Positions 10,342-18,260 of a stretch of 64,000 nucleotides of DNA are shown here, piece by piece. The translations under genes and the position numbers were made by a program. The DNA lies in NCBI RefSeq assembly GCF_001468285.1, contig NZ_LNSB01000030.1, positions 1 to 64,000 on the forward strand. Direction: 5' to 3'. Positions within the stretch are counted from its first letter, which is position 1; each line of letters begins with the position of its first letter. The notes below the pieces were generated by a model. That model saw only the letters and a program-made list of their open reading frames with translations. It was not told the DNA's origin and did not search any database. The stretch comes from Sphingopyxis sp. HIX. GTDB taxonomy: Bacteria > Pseudomonadota > Alphaproteobacteria > Sphingomonadales > Sphingomonadaceae.

Positions 10342-11106
10342 ATGGCAGAAACGTTCCGCTTCGCATTTCGCCAAGACCTCTTCGCGCGGGCGCCTGAGGA
10401 CACGCGGCTCGGCTATCTAATGATTGGGCAGTTGTGGAACGATTGCATCATACTTATCCGTCAGATGCTAGTCGCTAGGAACAAACCAAAATCGGGCCGT
10501 TCTCATTACGATATGGATGGTCAGATTGCGTTTGAGCTCCTCAATCTGCGCATGCTGTCAAGCCGCCTTCATGAGGGTTCCTCTTTGTTTAGGAAACTAG
10601 GCCAGTTCTCTCGTTCGTGGGAAACAGAGCTTGGTTCGGAAGCTGTCGAAGCAGTAGGACGGGTACGTCGCTATTTCTCAAATGGGAACGCGCCGCTCAG
10701 CATTTTGCGTAACAAGATGGGATTTCATAGCGATCACACTTTCGCGCGCTCTGCGATGGCACAGATCGGCGACGAGGAATTGGCAGACTATCACGGCCAG
10801 TTCTTCGCAACGACGTTATATATGAGTGCAGAGACGCTTCATCTCGGAGCATTAGCGCAGCTTTGCGGACTCGACTCCACTAAGGCAGCGCTCGCGCGGT
10901 TGATGGAGGACGTGCTTCAAATGATTGGTGACATACACATTGTCTGTCAGTCTTATCAGACATGGTTCCTTGAAACGTATATTGTTCCTCATCACCCGTT
11001 CACTAATGGCCAACGGATAGCACTCGATGATGCACCGCTTTCGGAGGAAGTTTTTACACCATTTTTTCTAAACTTCGACGATTTGCGAGCGAAGTTTCCT
11101 GGTTAG
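10342..11106 (+). CDS. Helical protein with HEPN-like RN-x4-H motif
   Basis: 254 residues, predicted largely helical from its composition. It contains LRNKMGFHSD: Arg123-Asn124 followed by His129. The signature of HEPN ribonucleases is Arg, then a polar residue (often Asn), then His 4-6 residues after the Arg, and such families often read RNK-hydrophobic-FH. HEPN proteins are common RNA-cutting effectors in defence and toxin systems. The motif is seen; the assignment is inference. The ATG at 10342 is chosen over the open frame from 10303 because GGAAAG precedes it. It ends 20 bp before the PD-(D/E)XK-like gene, so the two may be cotranscribed. GC is low compared with the genes that follow. 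Confidence 0.6.
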   Translation: MAETFRFAFRQDLFARAPEDTRLGYLMIGQLWNDCIILIRQMLVARNKPKSGRSHYDMDGQIAFELLNLRMLSSRLHEGSSLFRKLGQFSRSWETELGSEAVEAVGRVRRYFSNGNAPLSILRNKMGFHSDHTFARSAMAQIGDEELADYHGQFFATTLYMSAETLHLGALAQLCGLDSTKAALARLMEDVLQMIGDIHIVCQSYQTWFLETYIVPHHPFTNGQRIALDDAPLSEEVFTPFFLNFDDLRAKFPG

Positions 11107-11126
11107 CAGAGCAGGTAGCCGTTGGA

Positions 11127-12767
11127 ATGTTGGCCGAAAAGCTACTAATCGAGCAGCGCGACCGATACGTTGCGGCCGTCTCCGCAAGCTGGCTCGGCTA
11201 CGAACGCGAACTCCTGATATCGTTGGTCCGTGCGCTCGACGTCGCTGCCTATACCAATCGATACGCAAGGCGACCGGACACGACGCACGCCTGGCTTAGG
11301 TTGCGCGGCGCGGCTACATCCCTTCGCCCACTGCTCGGAGCCGTGCGCGGCATGCCAGGAACTATCCCATGGTTTCCCAGCAACCCTAACCTTTCTGCCG
11401 CATTCGACAACCATCTGTTGAATTGTGGGCGCTTCGCAGTGGCGATCCGGTGGGCAGCGATGGAGCGCTACGGCATTGCCACTGCGAGGGTCTTGGCGAG
11501 CGACAGGATCGCTATCGAGTTCTTGCCCAACGACGAGGAGATGGCCGAGACGGCCCTGGGGCACGCGGCTAAGAATCGTTCGCGGGAGGATGCCCGGGCG
11601 CTGTTTCCAAACCTCTCTGGCGAACTACCCGAAGTTCGCCGGAGGCTGAGGCGATACGGCAAGGCAGCGATGGGATGGTTCATCGGCTACGACAACGACG
11701 ATTTCCTGATCGGCCACTATCGATCGCAGGCCAGGATAGAGGCGGCCGGAATAATCGAAGCCGAAGCGTTGCCGCCGACCGGCGTCATCGGCGGTCGGCC
11801 ATTTGGGGAATGGACCGAGGCTTCGACCAACGCCCTCGGCACCGTCCTGCACCATATCGATGCCGCCGGCATGCTGCATCGACGCAAGCCGAAGCTCGAC
11901 ATGCGAAACCTCATGACCGTTTACGCGCGACGAGGCGACATTCTTGATGTGCTTGAGGAGCGGGGCGACGACGCGGCGCGCGCGCGCCAGTTGATGGAAG
12001 GGCTGACGCTCGACGCCGATGGGGCCGCCTATAGCGAGGCGCGGCACGAGATTCCGCTGCCCTACTACATCGATGCCGGCGAGGACTTCGTACTGCTGCC
12101 GATGTTCGGCGGGTTCTTGAATCCCCACGCTGGCCTGCTCGAGCACTTGCGCCGCAACTATCGCCGCGACTGGGACAGTATCGTCGACGGTCGCGAGAAT
12201 ATATTTCGAAGCGAGCTTCGGCAGCTTCTTCCGGAACCGAGATACATGGTACTCGGAACCGGCCTCAAGCTGCGTCGCAAGGACGGCTCGACGCTAACCG
12301 ATGCCGATGCGGTCGTGCTCGACCACGAGACCGGCGACGTCGTGTTCGTCCAGCTGAAGTGGTACGACGTCTACGGGTTCAGCCTTGCGGAGCGGGAAAG
12401 TCGCCGGGTCAATCTGCTGACGAAGGGCAACGAATGGGTCGCGAAGGTCCATGCCTGGATCGACGGGCGTACCTCAGCGGAGATTGCCAAGGCCTATGGA
12501 TGGGGCGAGGCCAGCGACGCTGTGCCCCGCATGCTGGTGATGGCTAGGCATTCCAGTCGATTTGCCGGCGAGGGGCGATATGACGCTCGCGCTTCGTGGA
12601 CGAGTTGGCATTCCTTGACCGAAGCAGTGCGCGATCCCGCTTGCGAGGGCTTCGTTGCCGCGATGTCGCGACCGCCGCACTGCGGTCCCAGCCAAGGGAA
12701 TCCCGATGGCGCTTCGGTCTTCGACCTTCCGGGGATCACCGTCGAGGTGCGGACGGCGCGCATATGA
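11127..12767 (+). CDS. Large protein with a PD-(D/E)XK nuclease-like C-terminal part
   Basis: 546 residues. The first 350 are helical with no domain I recognise. Between about 360 and 430 the pattern is Glu363, then Asp394 in DADAVVLD, a short hairpin, then Gln409-Leu-Lys411 in VFVQLKW. This is the Glu, Asp, (E/Q)xK order of PD-(D/E)XK nucleases with the Gln variant. The family covers restriction enzymes and repair nucleases. The assignment is by motif only; the gene is next to Vsr, GHKL and methyltransferase genes, where a DNA-cutting effector would fit. No separate restriction enzyme gene for the methyltransferase is visible elsewhere in the island, making this the best candidate. Confidence 0.6.
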   Translation: MLAEKLLIEQRDRYVAAVSASWLGYERELLISLVRALDVAAYTNRYARRPDTTHAWLRLRGAATSLRPLLGAVRGMPGTIPWFPSNPNLSAAFDNHLLNCGRFAVAIRWAAMERYGIATARVLASDRIAIEFLPNDEEMAETALGHAAKNRSREDARALFPNLSGELPEVRRRLRRYGKAAMGWFIGYDNDDFLIGHYRSQARIEAAGIIEAEALPPTGVIGGRPFGEWTEASTNALGTVLHHIDAAGMLHRRKPKLDMRNLMTVYARRGDILDVLEERGDDAARARQLMEGLTLDADGAAYSEARHEIPLPYYIDAGEDFVLLPMFGGFLNPHAGLLEHLRRNYRRDWDSIVDGRENIFRSELRQLLPEPRYMVLGTGLKLRRKDGSTLTDADAVVLDHETGDVVFVQLKWYDVYGFSLAERESRRVNLLTKGNEWVAKVHAWIDGRTSAEIAKAYGWGEASDAVPRMLVMARHSSRFAGEGRYDARASWTSWHSLTEAVRDPACEGFVAAMSRPPHCGPSQGNPDGASVFDLPGITVEVRTARI

Positions 12768-12801
12768 TCGTTAGACCGTAGCAGCGCCGGCGGAGCCGAA
12801 C

Positions 12802-13065
12802 CTATTCCCTGCGCTCCGTGATCGCGTCGACTATGGCGGCCCAAGTCGCCTGTGCGACCTCGCTTGCTCGGGCTTCTTCGGCACCTGAGATGGCGGAAGC
12901 GCCACGCGACAGCGCAACGTCGCCTATCTTGCGGATGCGCCGCAATGCTGTCCTTGCCTTCTCGATCGAGATGGTCCTTCGCGTTTGGATCTCGGGCGTG
13001 TTTTCCCACGCCTTCCAGGCCATCGGGTCGATTTCCCGGGCCATGAGTTCGAGTTCCCTGCCCAT
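12802..13065 (-). CDS. Small helical protein next to Vsr
   Basis: 87 residues, charged and probably all helical; no family recognised. It has a basic centre (EKARTALRRIRKIGD) and an Ala-rich amphipathic C-terminal half. AGGAGAG stands 8 bases before the ATG. It begins 12 bp after the Vsr stop codon on the same strand, so the two are almost certainly one transcript. It could be an accessory subunit, an inhibitor or an antitoxin-like partner. I cannot choose between these. Confidence 0.6.
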   Translation of the reverse strand: MGRELELMAREIDPMAWKAWENTPEIQTRRTISIEKARTALRRIRKIGDVALSRGASAISGAEEARASEVAQATWAAIVDAITERRE

Positions 13066-13077
13066 AGTTGTACTCTC

Positions 13078-13527
13078 CTAGCGGTCACCTTCGCTCGCAG
13101 TTCCGGACCCGAGTTGGCGGGCATTGCTACGTGATCTTAGTGCCGATTCCAGGGCCTCGGCAACGCGATCGATGTCTCGGGTTTCGCATTCCCAGACGAT
13201 GATGACCTGCCATCCCATCGCCTCGAGTTCGGAGGCGTTGCGGCGATCCCTCTGGATATTCCCTTCAAACTTTGCTTGCCAGAAGTCCTGCCTGGTCTTG
13301 GGAACGGTTGCGACCTTGCATCCCGCATGCCGGTGCCAGAAACAGCCGTGGACGAAGATGGCGGTACGATACTTAGGCAACGCGATATCTGGCTTGCCTG
13401 GAAGGCGGCCAACATGGATGCGGAAGCGGTACCCGAGCCGATGGAGTAAGCGGCGAACCGCTATTTCGGGCTTGGTATCCTGCGAGCGGAAGCGCGCCAT
13501 CAGGCGACGCTTCGCTTCAGGTTCCAT
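13078..13527 (-). CDS. vsr: Very short patch repair (Vsr) mismatch endonuclease
   Basis: 149 residues, the usual Vsr size. The family nicks next to T:G mismatches that arise when 5-methylcytosine deaminates, so it normally travels with a cytosine methyltransferase, as here (16795-18036). Visible landmarks are SQDTKPE near residue 15, LPGKPDIA with catalytic Asp47, FVHGCFWH (residues 58-65) with zinc-site Cys and His, Cys70, and VWECE (111-115). The frame also opens with an ATG at 13542, but GGCGGAG before the ATG at 13527 supports the shorter form. It diverges from the GHKL gene across about 50 bp. Confidence 0.93.
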   Translation of the reverse strand: MEPEAKRRLMARFRSQDTKPEIAVRRLLHRLGYRFRIHVGRLPGKPDIALPKYRTAIFVHGCFWHRHAGCKVATVPKTRQDFWQAKFEGNIQRDRRNASELEAMGWQVIIVWECETRDIDRVAEALESALRSRSNARQLGSGTASEGDR

Positions 13528-13578
13528 GCTCGACTCCGCCATCGTAGCTGCTATCGTATTGCTGGGAGGGAGTAGTAG

Positions 13579-15912
13579 TTGGCTAGGTACTTTCGCATCA
13601 GTTCGTCCCTCAAGGACATCATCGGTCGCGACCTCATTACGAATGATTTCGTGGCTGTCTTCGAACTGGTCAAGAACTCATTCGATGCCCATGCGCGCCG
13701 CGTGGATATCGTCCTAGCGGGTGGTACGCTGTGGATCGTCGATGATGGCAAGGGTATGTCCGAGGAGGACCTCCTCGAAAAGTGGTTGTTCGTTGCCTTT
13801 TCTGCAAAGGCGACGGGCGAAGAAGATGATGGGCTCTCGCAGGATTTCCGCGACAAGATCGCGGTGAGGCGCGGATATGCCGGAAACAAGGGCATCGGGC
13901 GCTTCTCTTGTGACCGCCTGGGCAAGTCGCTCGTCCTGCACAGCCGTCAGGAAGGGGAGCGAGCATGCAACCGGCTAATCGTCAACTGGGAGGACTTCGA
14001 GGGCCGGCCGGAAGACGAGTTCGGTTCGATCGGGGTTGCCGTGGAACCTGCCAGCGCACTGCCGCCGGTTCCGGACGTCTCCTTGCCCCGCGACGGAACG
14101 ACGATCCTTGAGATATCGTCGCTACGGGAGGTCTGGGACCGAAACAAGCTGCTCAAGCTAAAGGACTATCTGGCAAAGCTCGTCGATCCCTTTGCGCCGA
14201 AGGGCGAGATGGAGGTTTTTCTCCACGCTCCTGCCGAGCGTGAGGGCGACAAGGCTGCCAAAGGCAAGCCCGAGGCGATCGTCAATGGGCCGGTTGCAAA
14301 CACGATCCTCGACGTCCTCGAGGGCAAGACGACGCAGCTTTCGGTGCAGCTGGAGGGTGGTGTCATCCACTCGACGCTCCGCGACCGGGATCGGTTGATC
14401 TATAGGGTCAGGGAAGAAAATCCCTATCCCGAGCTGGAGGGCGCGCAGATCTCAGCCGATCTCCTCTACCTAAACCGGAGCGCGAAGGCGACCTTTACGC
14501 GCCGGATGGGGATAGAGCCCGTAAAGTTTGGTTCGGTATTCCTATTCCTCAATGGCTTTCGCGTCTTTCCCATTGGTGAGGAAGGCAATGACGAGTTCGG
14601 CATCGATCGGCGAAAAGCGCAGGGCTATGCCCGCTATCTCGGAACGCGCGACCTGCTGGGTCGCATCGACATCGTCGCTCCTCAGCGCTTCTTTATGGAG
14701 GCCTCGAGCCGCGACAACGGGCTGGTCGAGGGGCCTCGCACCGAGGCGTTGCAACAGTTGGTGCTACGCAACCTGCTCACGCGGCTCGAACGATATGTCG
14801 TCGACGTAACCTGGGCGGACTCGCTTGATGCCGAGCGTTCGGATGCAAGTGGATTGACCACCGACGATGCGCGGTCGCGCATTATTCAGGTCGTCAAGAA
14901 CCTCGTCGGTCGCAAGGGCGTCGAGTTGCTCGAATATGACACCGAACTGATCGATACCATCAGCGACCGCGCCGGGGAGTTCGAGCGGGCAATGGAAGGC
15001 CTCTCCGTCGTAGCAGAGCGCACTGGCGATGTGCGCCTGCTCGAGCGGATCGAACGCTCCAGACGCCGCTATGCAGAATTGAATGCGGCCGCCGCGGAGG
15101 CAGAGGCGAAGGCTAAGGAAGAAACTCGCCGGCGAGCTGCAGCGGAGGCACAGGCACGCGCCGAGGCGAAACGAGCCGATGATGCAGAACAAAAGTTCAA
15201 GGACGAGCAGCGGCGATCGCTTTTGCTCACGAGCTTGGAAGCGCGCGATAGCGAGACGCTCACGCTTCTCCACCACCAAGTCGTGATCTACGCGACTGCC
15301 ATCCAAGACGCGGTAGCGAACAATCTCCGCGCTATTGCCGATGGCGATCCCATAGATCCGGTAGAACTAGCTGCTGACCTCGAACACATCAGCTTCCAGA
15401 ATAGCCGCATTCTGGCCGTTACGCGATTTGCGACGCAGGCGAATTTCAAGCTCGATGCCGACCAGGCGAACATCGACATCGTCCAGTACATGTCCGAATA
15501 TGTCATGAATGTTGCCTCGCTCTTCGAGGGCGAGCGATTTGCCACGTTTGATGACGGCGGCAACGCGATTGTATCGAAGTTCAAACCGATCGATATCGCG
15601 ATCGTCATCGATAACCTCATGAGCAACGCGCGCAAGGCGAAGGCCACCAAGATTCACTTCGAGGTGCGTCGCGTCCACAAGTCATCCGCGCTCGAGATGC
15701 TCATCGAGGACAATGGCCGTGGCATTGGCGATCGCGTCGATCGCGCCCGGATTTTCGACAAGGGATATAGCGGCGCAGAGTCCGGCTCCGGTCTAGGGTT
15801 GTACCATGCAGCTCAAGTCCTGTCGCAGATGGGGGGCTCGATCGCGCTCGATCCCGAACACGAGGGTAGGGGAACAAGATTCATCGTCAGGCTTCCGCGG
15901 CAGAAGGATTGA
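13579..15912 (+). CDS. Double GHKL ATPase: MutL/Hsp90-like N-terminus, coiled coil, histidine-kinase-like C-terminus
   Basis: 777 residues with two separate GHKL ATP-binding domains. The first is MutL/Hsp90/MORC-like: ELVKNSFDA with Asn33, DDGKGM (55-60) and GNKGIGRFS (102-110). An S5-like region follows. Residues about 493-547 are a charged Ala/Glu/Arg coiled coil. After LHHQV (His565/566), which resembles the phospho-acceptor helix of a kinase, comes a histidine-kinase-type ATPase: Asn679/Asn683, DNGRGIG (711-717) and SGSGLGLYH (735-743). The TTG start is backed by GGGAGGGAG at 13564-13572. The receiver-like gene begins 16 bp downstream. Role inferred: an ATP-driven switch or sensor in a defence module. 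Confidence 0.85.
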   Translation: MARYFRISSSLKDIIGRDLITNDFVAVFELVKNSFDAHARRVDIVLAGGTLWIVDDGKGMSEEDLLEKWLFVAFSAKATGEEDDGLSQDFRDKIAVRRGYAGNKGIGRFSCDRLGKSLVLHSRQEGERACNRLIVNWEDFEGRPEDEFGSIGVAVEPASALPPVPDVSLPRDGTTILEISSLREVWDRNKLLKLKDYLAKLVDPFAPKGEMEVFLHAPAEREGDKAAKGKPEAIVNGPVANTILDVLEGKTTQLSVQLEGGVIHSTLRDRDRLIYRVREENPYPELEGAQISADLLYLNRSAKATFTRRMGIEPVKFGSVFLFLNGFRVFPIGEEGNDEFGIDRRKAQGYARYLGTRDLLGRIDIVAPQRFFMEASSRDNGLVEGPRTEALQQLVLRNLLTRLERYVVDVTWADSLDAERSDASGLTTDDARSRIIQVVKNLVGRKGVELLEYDTELIDTISDRAGEFERAMEGLSVVAERTGDVRLLERIERSRRRYAELNAAAAEAEAKAKEETRRRAAAEAQARAEAKRADDAEQKFKDEQRRSLLLTSLEARDSETLTLLHHQVVIYATAIQDAVANNLRAIADGDPIDPVELAADLEHISFQNSRILAVTRFATQANFKLDADQANIDIVQYMSEYVMNVASLFEGERFATFDDGGNAIVSKFKPIDIAIVIDNLMSNARKAKATKIHFEVRRVHKSSALEMLIEDNGRGIGDRVDRARIFDKGYSGAESGSGLGLYHAAQVLSQMGGSIALDPEHEGRGTRFIVRLPRQKD

Positions 15913-15927
15913 TAGGAAGGGAGGGGG

Positions 15928-16860
15928 ATGCGGCTCGAATTCAAGGTACTCTGGTTCGAGAACCAGATGGACGGCGTCCAGCAAGCCGTTACCGGCATGC
16001 GACGCGAACTCGCCAAGCACGGCCTGTTGCTCGAACTAGACCAGCAAGGAGACGCGTCCAGGCTCGATGAGCTGTCTGCCTATCAGGAAAAGTTCCACGA
16101 CTATGACTTGGTCGTCGTCGACTGGGACCTGGGTGAAGGCCAGCCGAAGGGGGACGAGGTCGCCAGGCGCATTCGCAACAGCTTCGGGTTCACCGACATC
16201 ATCTTCTACAGCGGCCAGGCCACCGACCGGCTCCGCGACATGGTCAAGGATCAGGCCATCGATGGCGTCTATTGCGCACGGCGCAACGAACTCCGGGCCA
16301 AGCTGATTGACCATGTCAATCATGTCGTCGAGCGCCTCTCACGGCTCGAGGCCATGCGGGGGTTAGCTGTCGTGTCGGCCGGACGGGCGGATGACCAAAT
16401 GCGCGAGGTGGTTCGGCTCGCCCATGCGAAGATGGATGCCAAGGCACAATCCGAACTGGTTGCTGCCATCGATACCAAGGTAGCGGGTGCCGCTGGGAGC
16501 CACGCCAAAGCCTATGGCAAGCTCAAGGACCTTGAGGGTCGCTTGGGTAGTCGCGCACTTAACAGCGGAATCCTGCACGAGGTCGCGACCCTCTCGGTGC
16601 AGAAGGTCGTTGCGGTCCATCCTGCATGCGAGTCGCACCTCGCAGTCTTGGGAACTTATGTCGAGGAAGTTATCCAGCCGCGGAACGCGCTCGGCCATAT
16701 CGTCGAGACGCGGGATGTCGATGGGTGGGTGATCAATTACGCAAGTGGCAAGCAACTCAACAAGGTCGGGCTATCGAAGATGCGGAAGGATCTTTCACGC
16801 CATCTCGACAACTTCGCTGCGATCTCCGCCGTTCTGAGCGAGGCTGCCGAGGGCAAGTAG
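15928..16860 (+). CDS. Receiver-like (REC) protein with unknown C-terminal domain
   Basis: 310 residues. The first 125 or so look like a response-regulator receiver: LWFENQ replaces the acidic pair (Glu11-Asn12), VVVDWDLG gives a candidate phospho-acceptor at Asp65 or Asp67, and FYSGQ gives the Ser/Thr position (Ser95). The conserved Lys seems replaced by Arg (VYCARR). The C-terminal 185 residues are helical with no DNA-binding motif I recognise, so this is not an ordinary transcription factor. It is cotranscribed with the double-GHKL gene. The last 66 bp overlap, on the opposite strand, the end of the methyltransferase gene. Confidence 0.75.
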   Translation: MRLEFKVLWFENQMDGVQQAVTGMRRELAKHGLLLELDQQGDASRLDELSAYQEKFHDYDLVVVDWDLGEGQPKGDEVARRIRNSFGFTDIIFYSGQATDRLRDMVKDQAIDGVYCARRNELRAKLIDHVNHVVERLSRLEAMRGLAVVSAGRADDQMREVVRLAHAKMDAKAQSELVAAIDTKVAGAAGSHAKAYGKLKDLEGRLGSRALNSGILHEVATLSVQKVVAVHPACESHLAVLGTYVEEVIQPRNALGHIVETRDVDGWVINYASGKQLNKVGLSKMRKDLSRHLDNFAAISAVLSEAAEGK

Positions 16861-18036
16861 GACTTCGCCTATCGCCTCGCCAAGCAGGGGCGGGACTGCG
16901 TTTCCGACTTGCGTATATCGAGGGCACGCTTCGCGGCGCCGATCTCCACCGGTCGTGTATGGACCGAGGAATTCGAACGAGTCAGGGAAGGACTGGAGGC
17001 GCGCGCATTCTCGCACCGTCAGGATACGCGGTTCCTGATAGTGTACCATGTCATCTGGTAGCGTCGTGACCGTGCAGGAAGGCTTGTCGGCCGCCAACAA
17101 GGTGAGCGAGCGCTTCTGCATTCCAAGACGGCTCCGATCTTCGGACGAGAGCGGAACGCCTGAGCGGCACGTCTTCAGGATCTTGTTGAACCGCTCGGTG
17201 ACGATCCTCGAATGCCGTGGGAGGCGAAGCCCCGTTGGACTACCGGACGCACCGTTCCGCATTAGCGCGAGATAGCCGGTCGCGGCAGGGGGTACAGCGT
17301 AGTCGATCTCCATGAATCCGCCGTCGCCGCCGCGATAGGGGACGAGGGTGGCGCCTCTTGTCTTGAGGTCGCCAATTGCCTCCGCAACGCCAACTTCCTT
17401 GTCGATGGGCAGCCCGCGCGATTCGAGGAATTGGCGACGGCCGACCCGCATGCGCAGGAACGGATCTATGCCCTCTAGCCCCTTGTCGCGCGAGGCAACC
17501 ACGAAGAACCTCGGCCTGCGTTGCGGAACGCCCCATTGAGAGGCGACGAGCATCTCACTCCAGACTCGATATCCCATTCCCTCGAGTTCCTTGGTGACGT
17601 GCGCGGCATAACTACCTGCATCGTCAAGTTGCATCGTCATAAAGCCGCGGACATTCTCGAGCAGCACGAGTCGCGGTTCGACGAGGCGAAGGAAATCGAG
17701 ATAGTGCCGGACCATGCGGTTTCTTGGATCGTCAGCCCGACGCCGGCCCGCGGTCGAGAATCCCTGGCAGGGTGGGCCACCGGCGACCAGATCTACGTGG
17801 CCCCTAAGCTTCTTGAGGTTCCGGCGGTGGTCGCTGATCAGCTGCTCAATGCGCATGGCTTCATGGGGAAGCCATTCCGGCCACGCGCCGGCCTCGCGAA
17901 TCAAGTTGTGCGAATAGGTAGCGAAGGCGTCAGGGTGCGCTTCAACGGCGAATAGCGAGGTCCATCCTGCCCTTCGGAGGCCGAGCGACAGTCCCCCGCA
18001 ACCTGCAAACAGGTCTATGAATGTCTGCGTACCCAT
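16795..18036 (-). CDS. dcm: DNA (cytosine-5-)-methyltransferase
   Basis: 413 residues with the C5-methyltransferase motifs in order: motif I FIDLFAGCGGLSLGL (6-20), motif IV GGPPCQGFS with catalytic Cys90, motif VI LLENVRGF (125-132), motif VIII QRRPRFF (172-178), a target-recognition region, then RLQSFPDSF and motif X QVGNAVPPLL. It methylates cytosine in a sequence I cannot predict. The ATG at 18036 is preferred to a TTG at 18048 because GGGGGA precedes it. Vsr at 13078 is the matching repair enzyme. No dedicated restriction enzyme gene is adjacent. Confidence 0.93.
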   Translation of the reverse strand: MGTQTFIDLFAGCGGLSLGLRRAGWTSLFAVEAHPDAFATYSHNLIREAGAWPEWLPHEAMRIEQLISDHRRNLKKLRGHVDLVAGGPPCQGFSTAGRRRADDPRNRMVRHYLDFLRLVEPRLVLLENVRGFMTMQLDDAGSYAAHVTKELEGMGYRVWSEMLVASQWGVPQRRPRFFVVASRDKGLEGIDPFLRMRVGRRQFLESRGLPIDKEVGVAEAIGDLKTRGATLVPYRGGDGGFMEIDYAVPPAATGYLALMRNGASGSPTGLRLPRHSRIVTERFNKILKTCRSGVPLSSEDRSRLGMQKRSLTLLAADKPSCTVTTLPDDMVHYQEPRILTVRECARLQSFPDSFEFLGPYTTGGDRRREACPRYTQVGNAVPPLLGEAIGEVLLALGSLAQNGGDRSEVVEMA

Positions 18037-18260
18037 GCGTTCCCCCAACTGCGGCGAGCACCAAGCGCCACGGCGCCCTGGTGTCCAGGAGCGATGGGGT
18101 ACAAGTCAAGCGAAAAATGAAGGGCGTGCGCCAAATCTCTTACCGCCGGGGGCGAAAGCTGCCGGACGGCAAACGGCCAGTCGTATGGCAAAAGTGCCGT
18201 TATACCATGAGCGCTGCGTAAGGTCGTTTTGCCGAGTTTGCTGGTACAGCCGGCCTCTGT
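18037..18260. other. Noncoding gap upstream of the methyltransferase gene
   Basis: 224 bp that must hold the methyltransferase promoter (minus strand) and the end of the lipoprotein transcript. I looked for a second copy of the C-box-like element of 18909-18943 and did not see one. A 66-residue open frame on the plus strand (18021-18221) has no start signal or homology cue. Confidence 0.5.

Noticed and set aside
13579-16860. Reading the GHKL and REC genes as an ordinary two-component system
   Set aside because: There is an extra MutL/Hsp90-type ATPase, no sensor or membrane part, a degenerate receiver and no DNA-binding output.
18021-18221. 66-residue plus-strand frame upstream of the methyltransferase
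   Set aside because: No ribosome site, no family, and it lies over the likely methyltransferase promoter.
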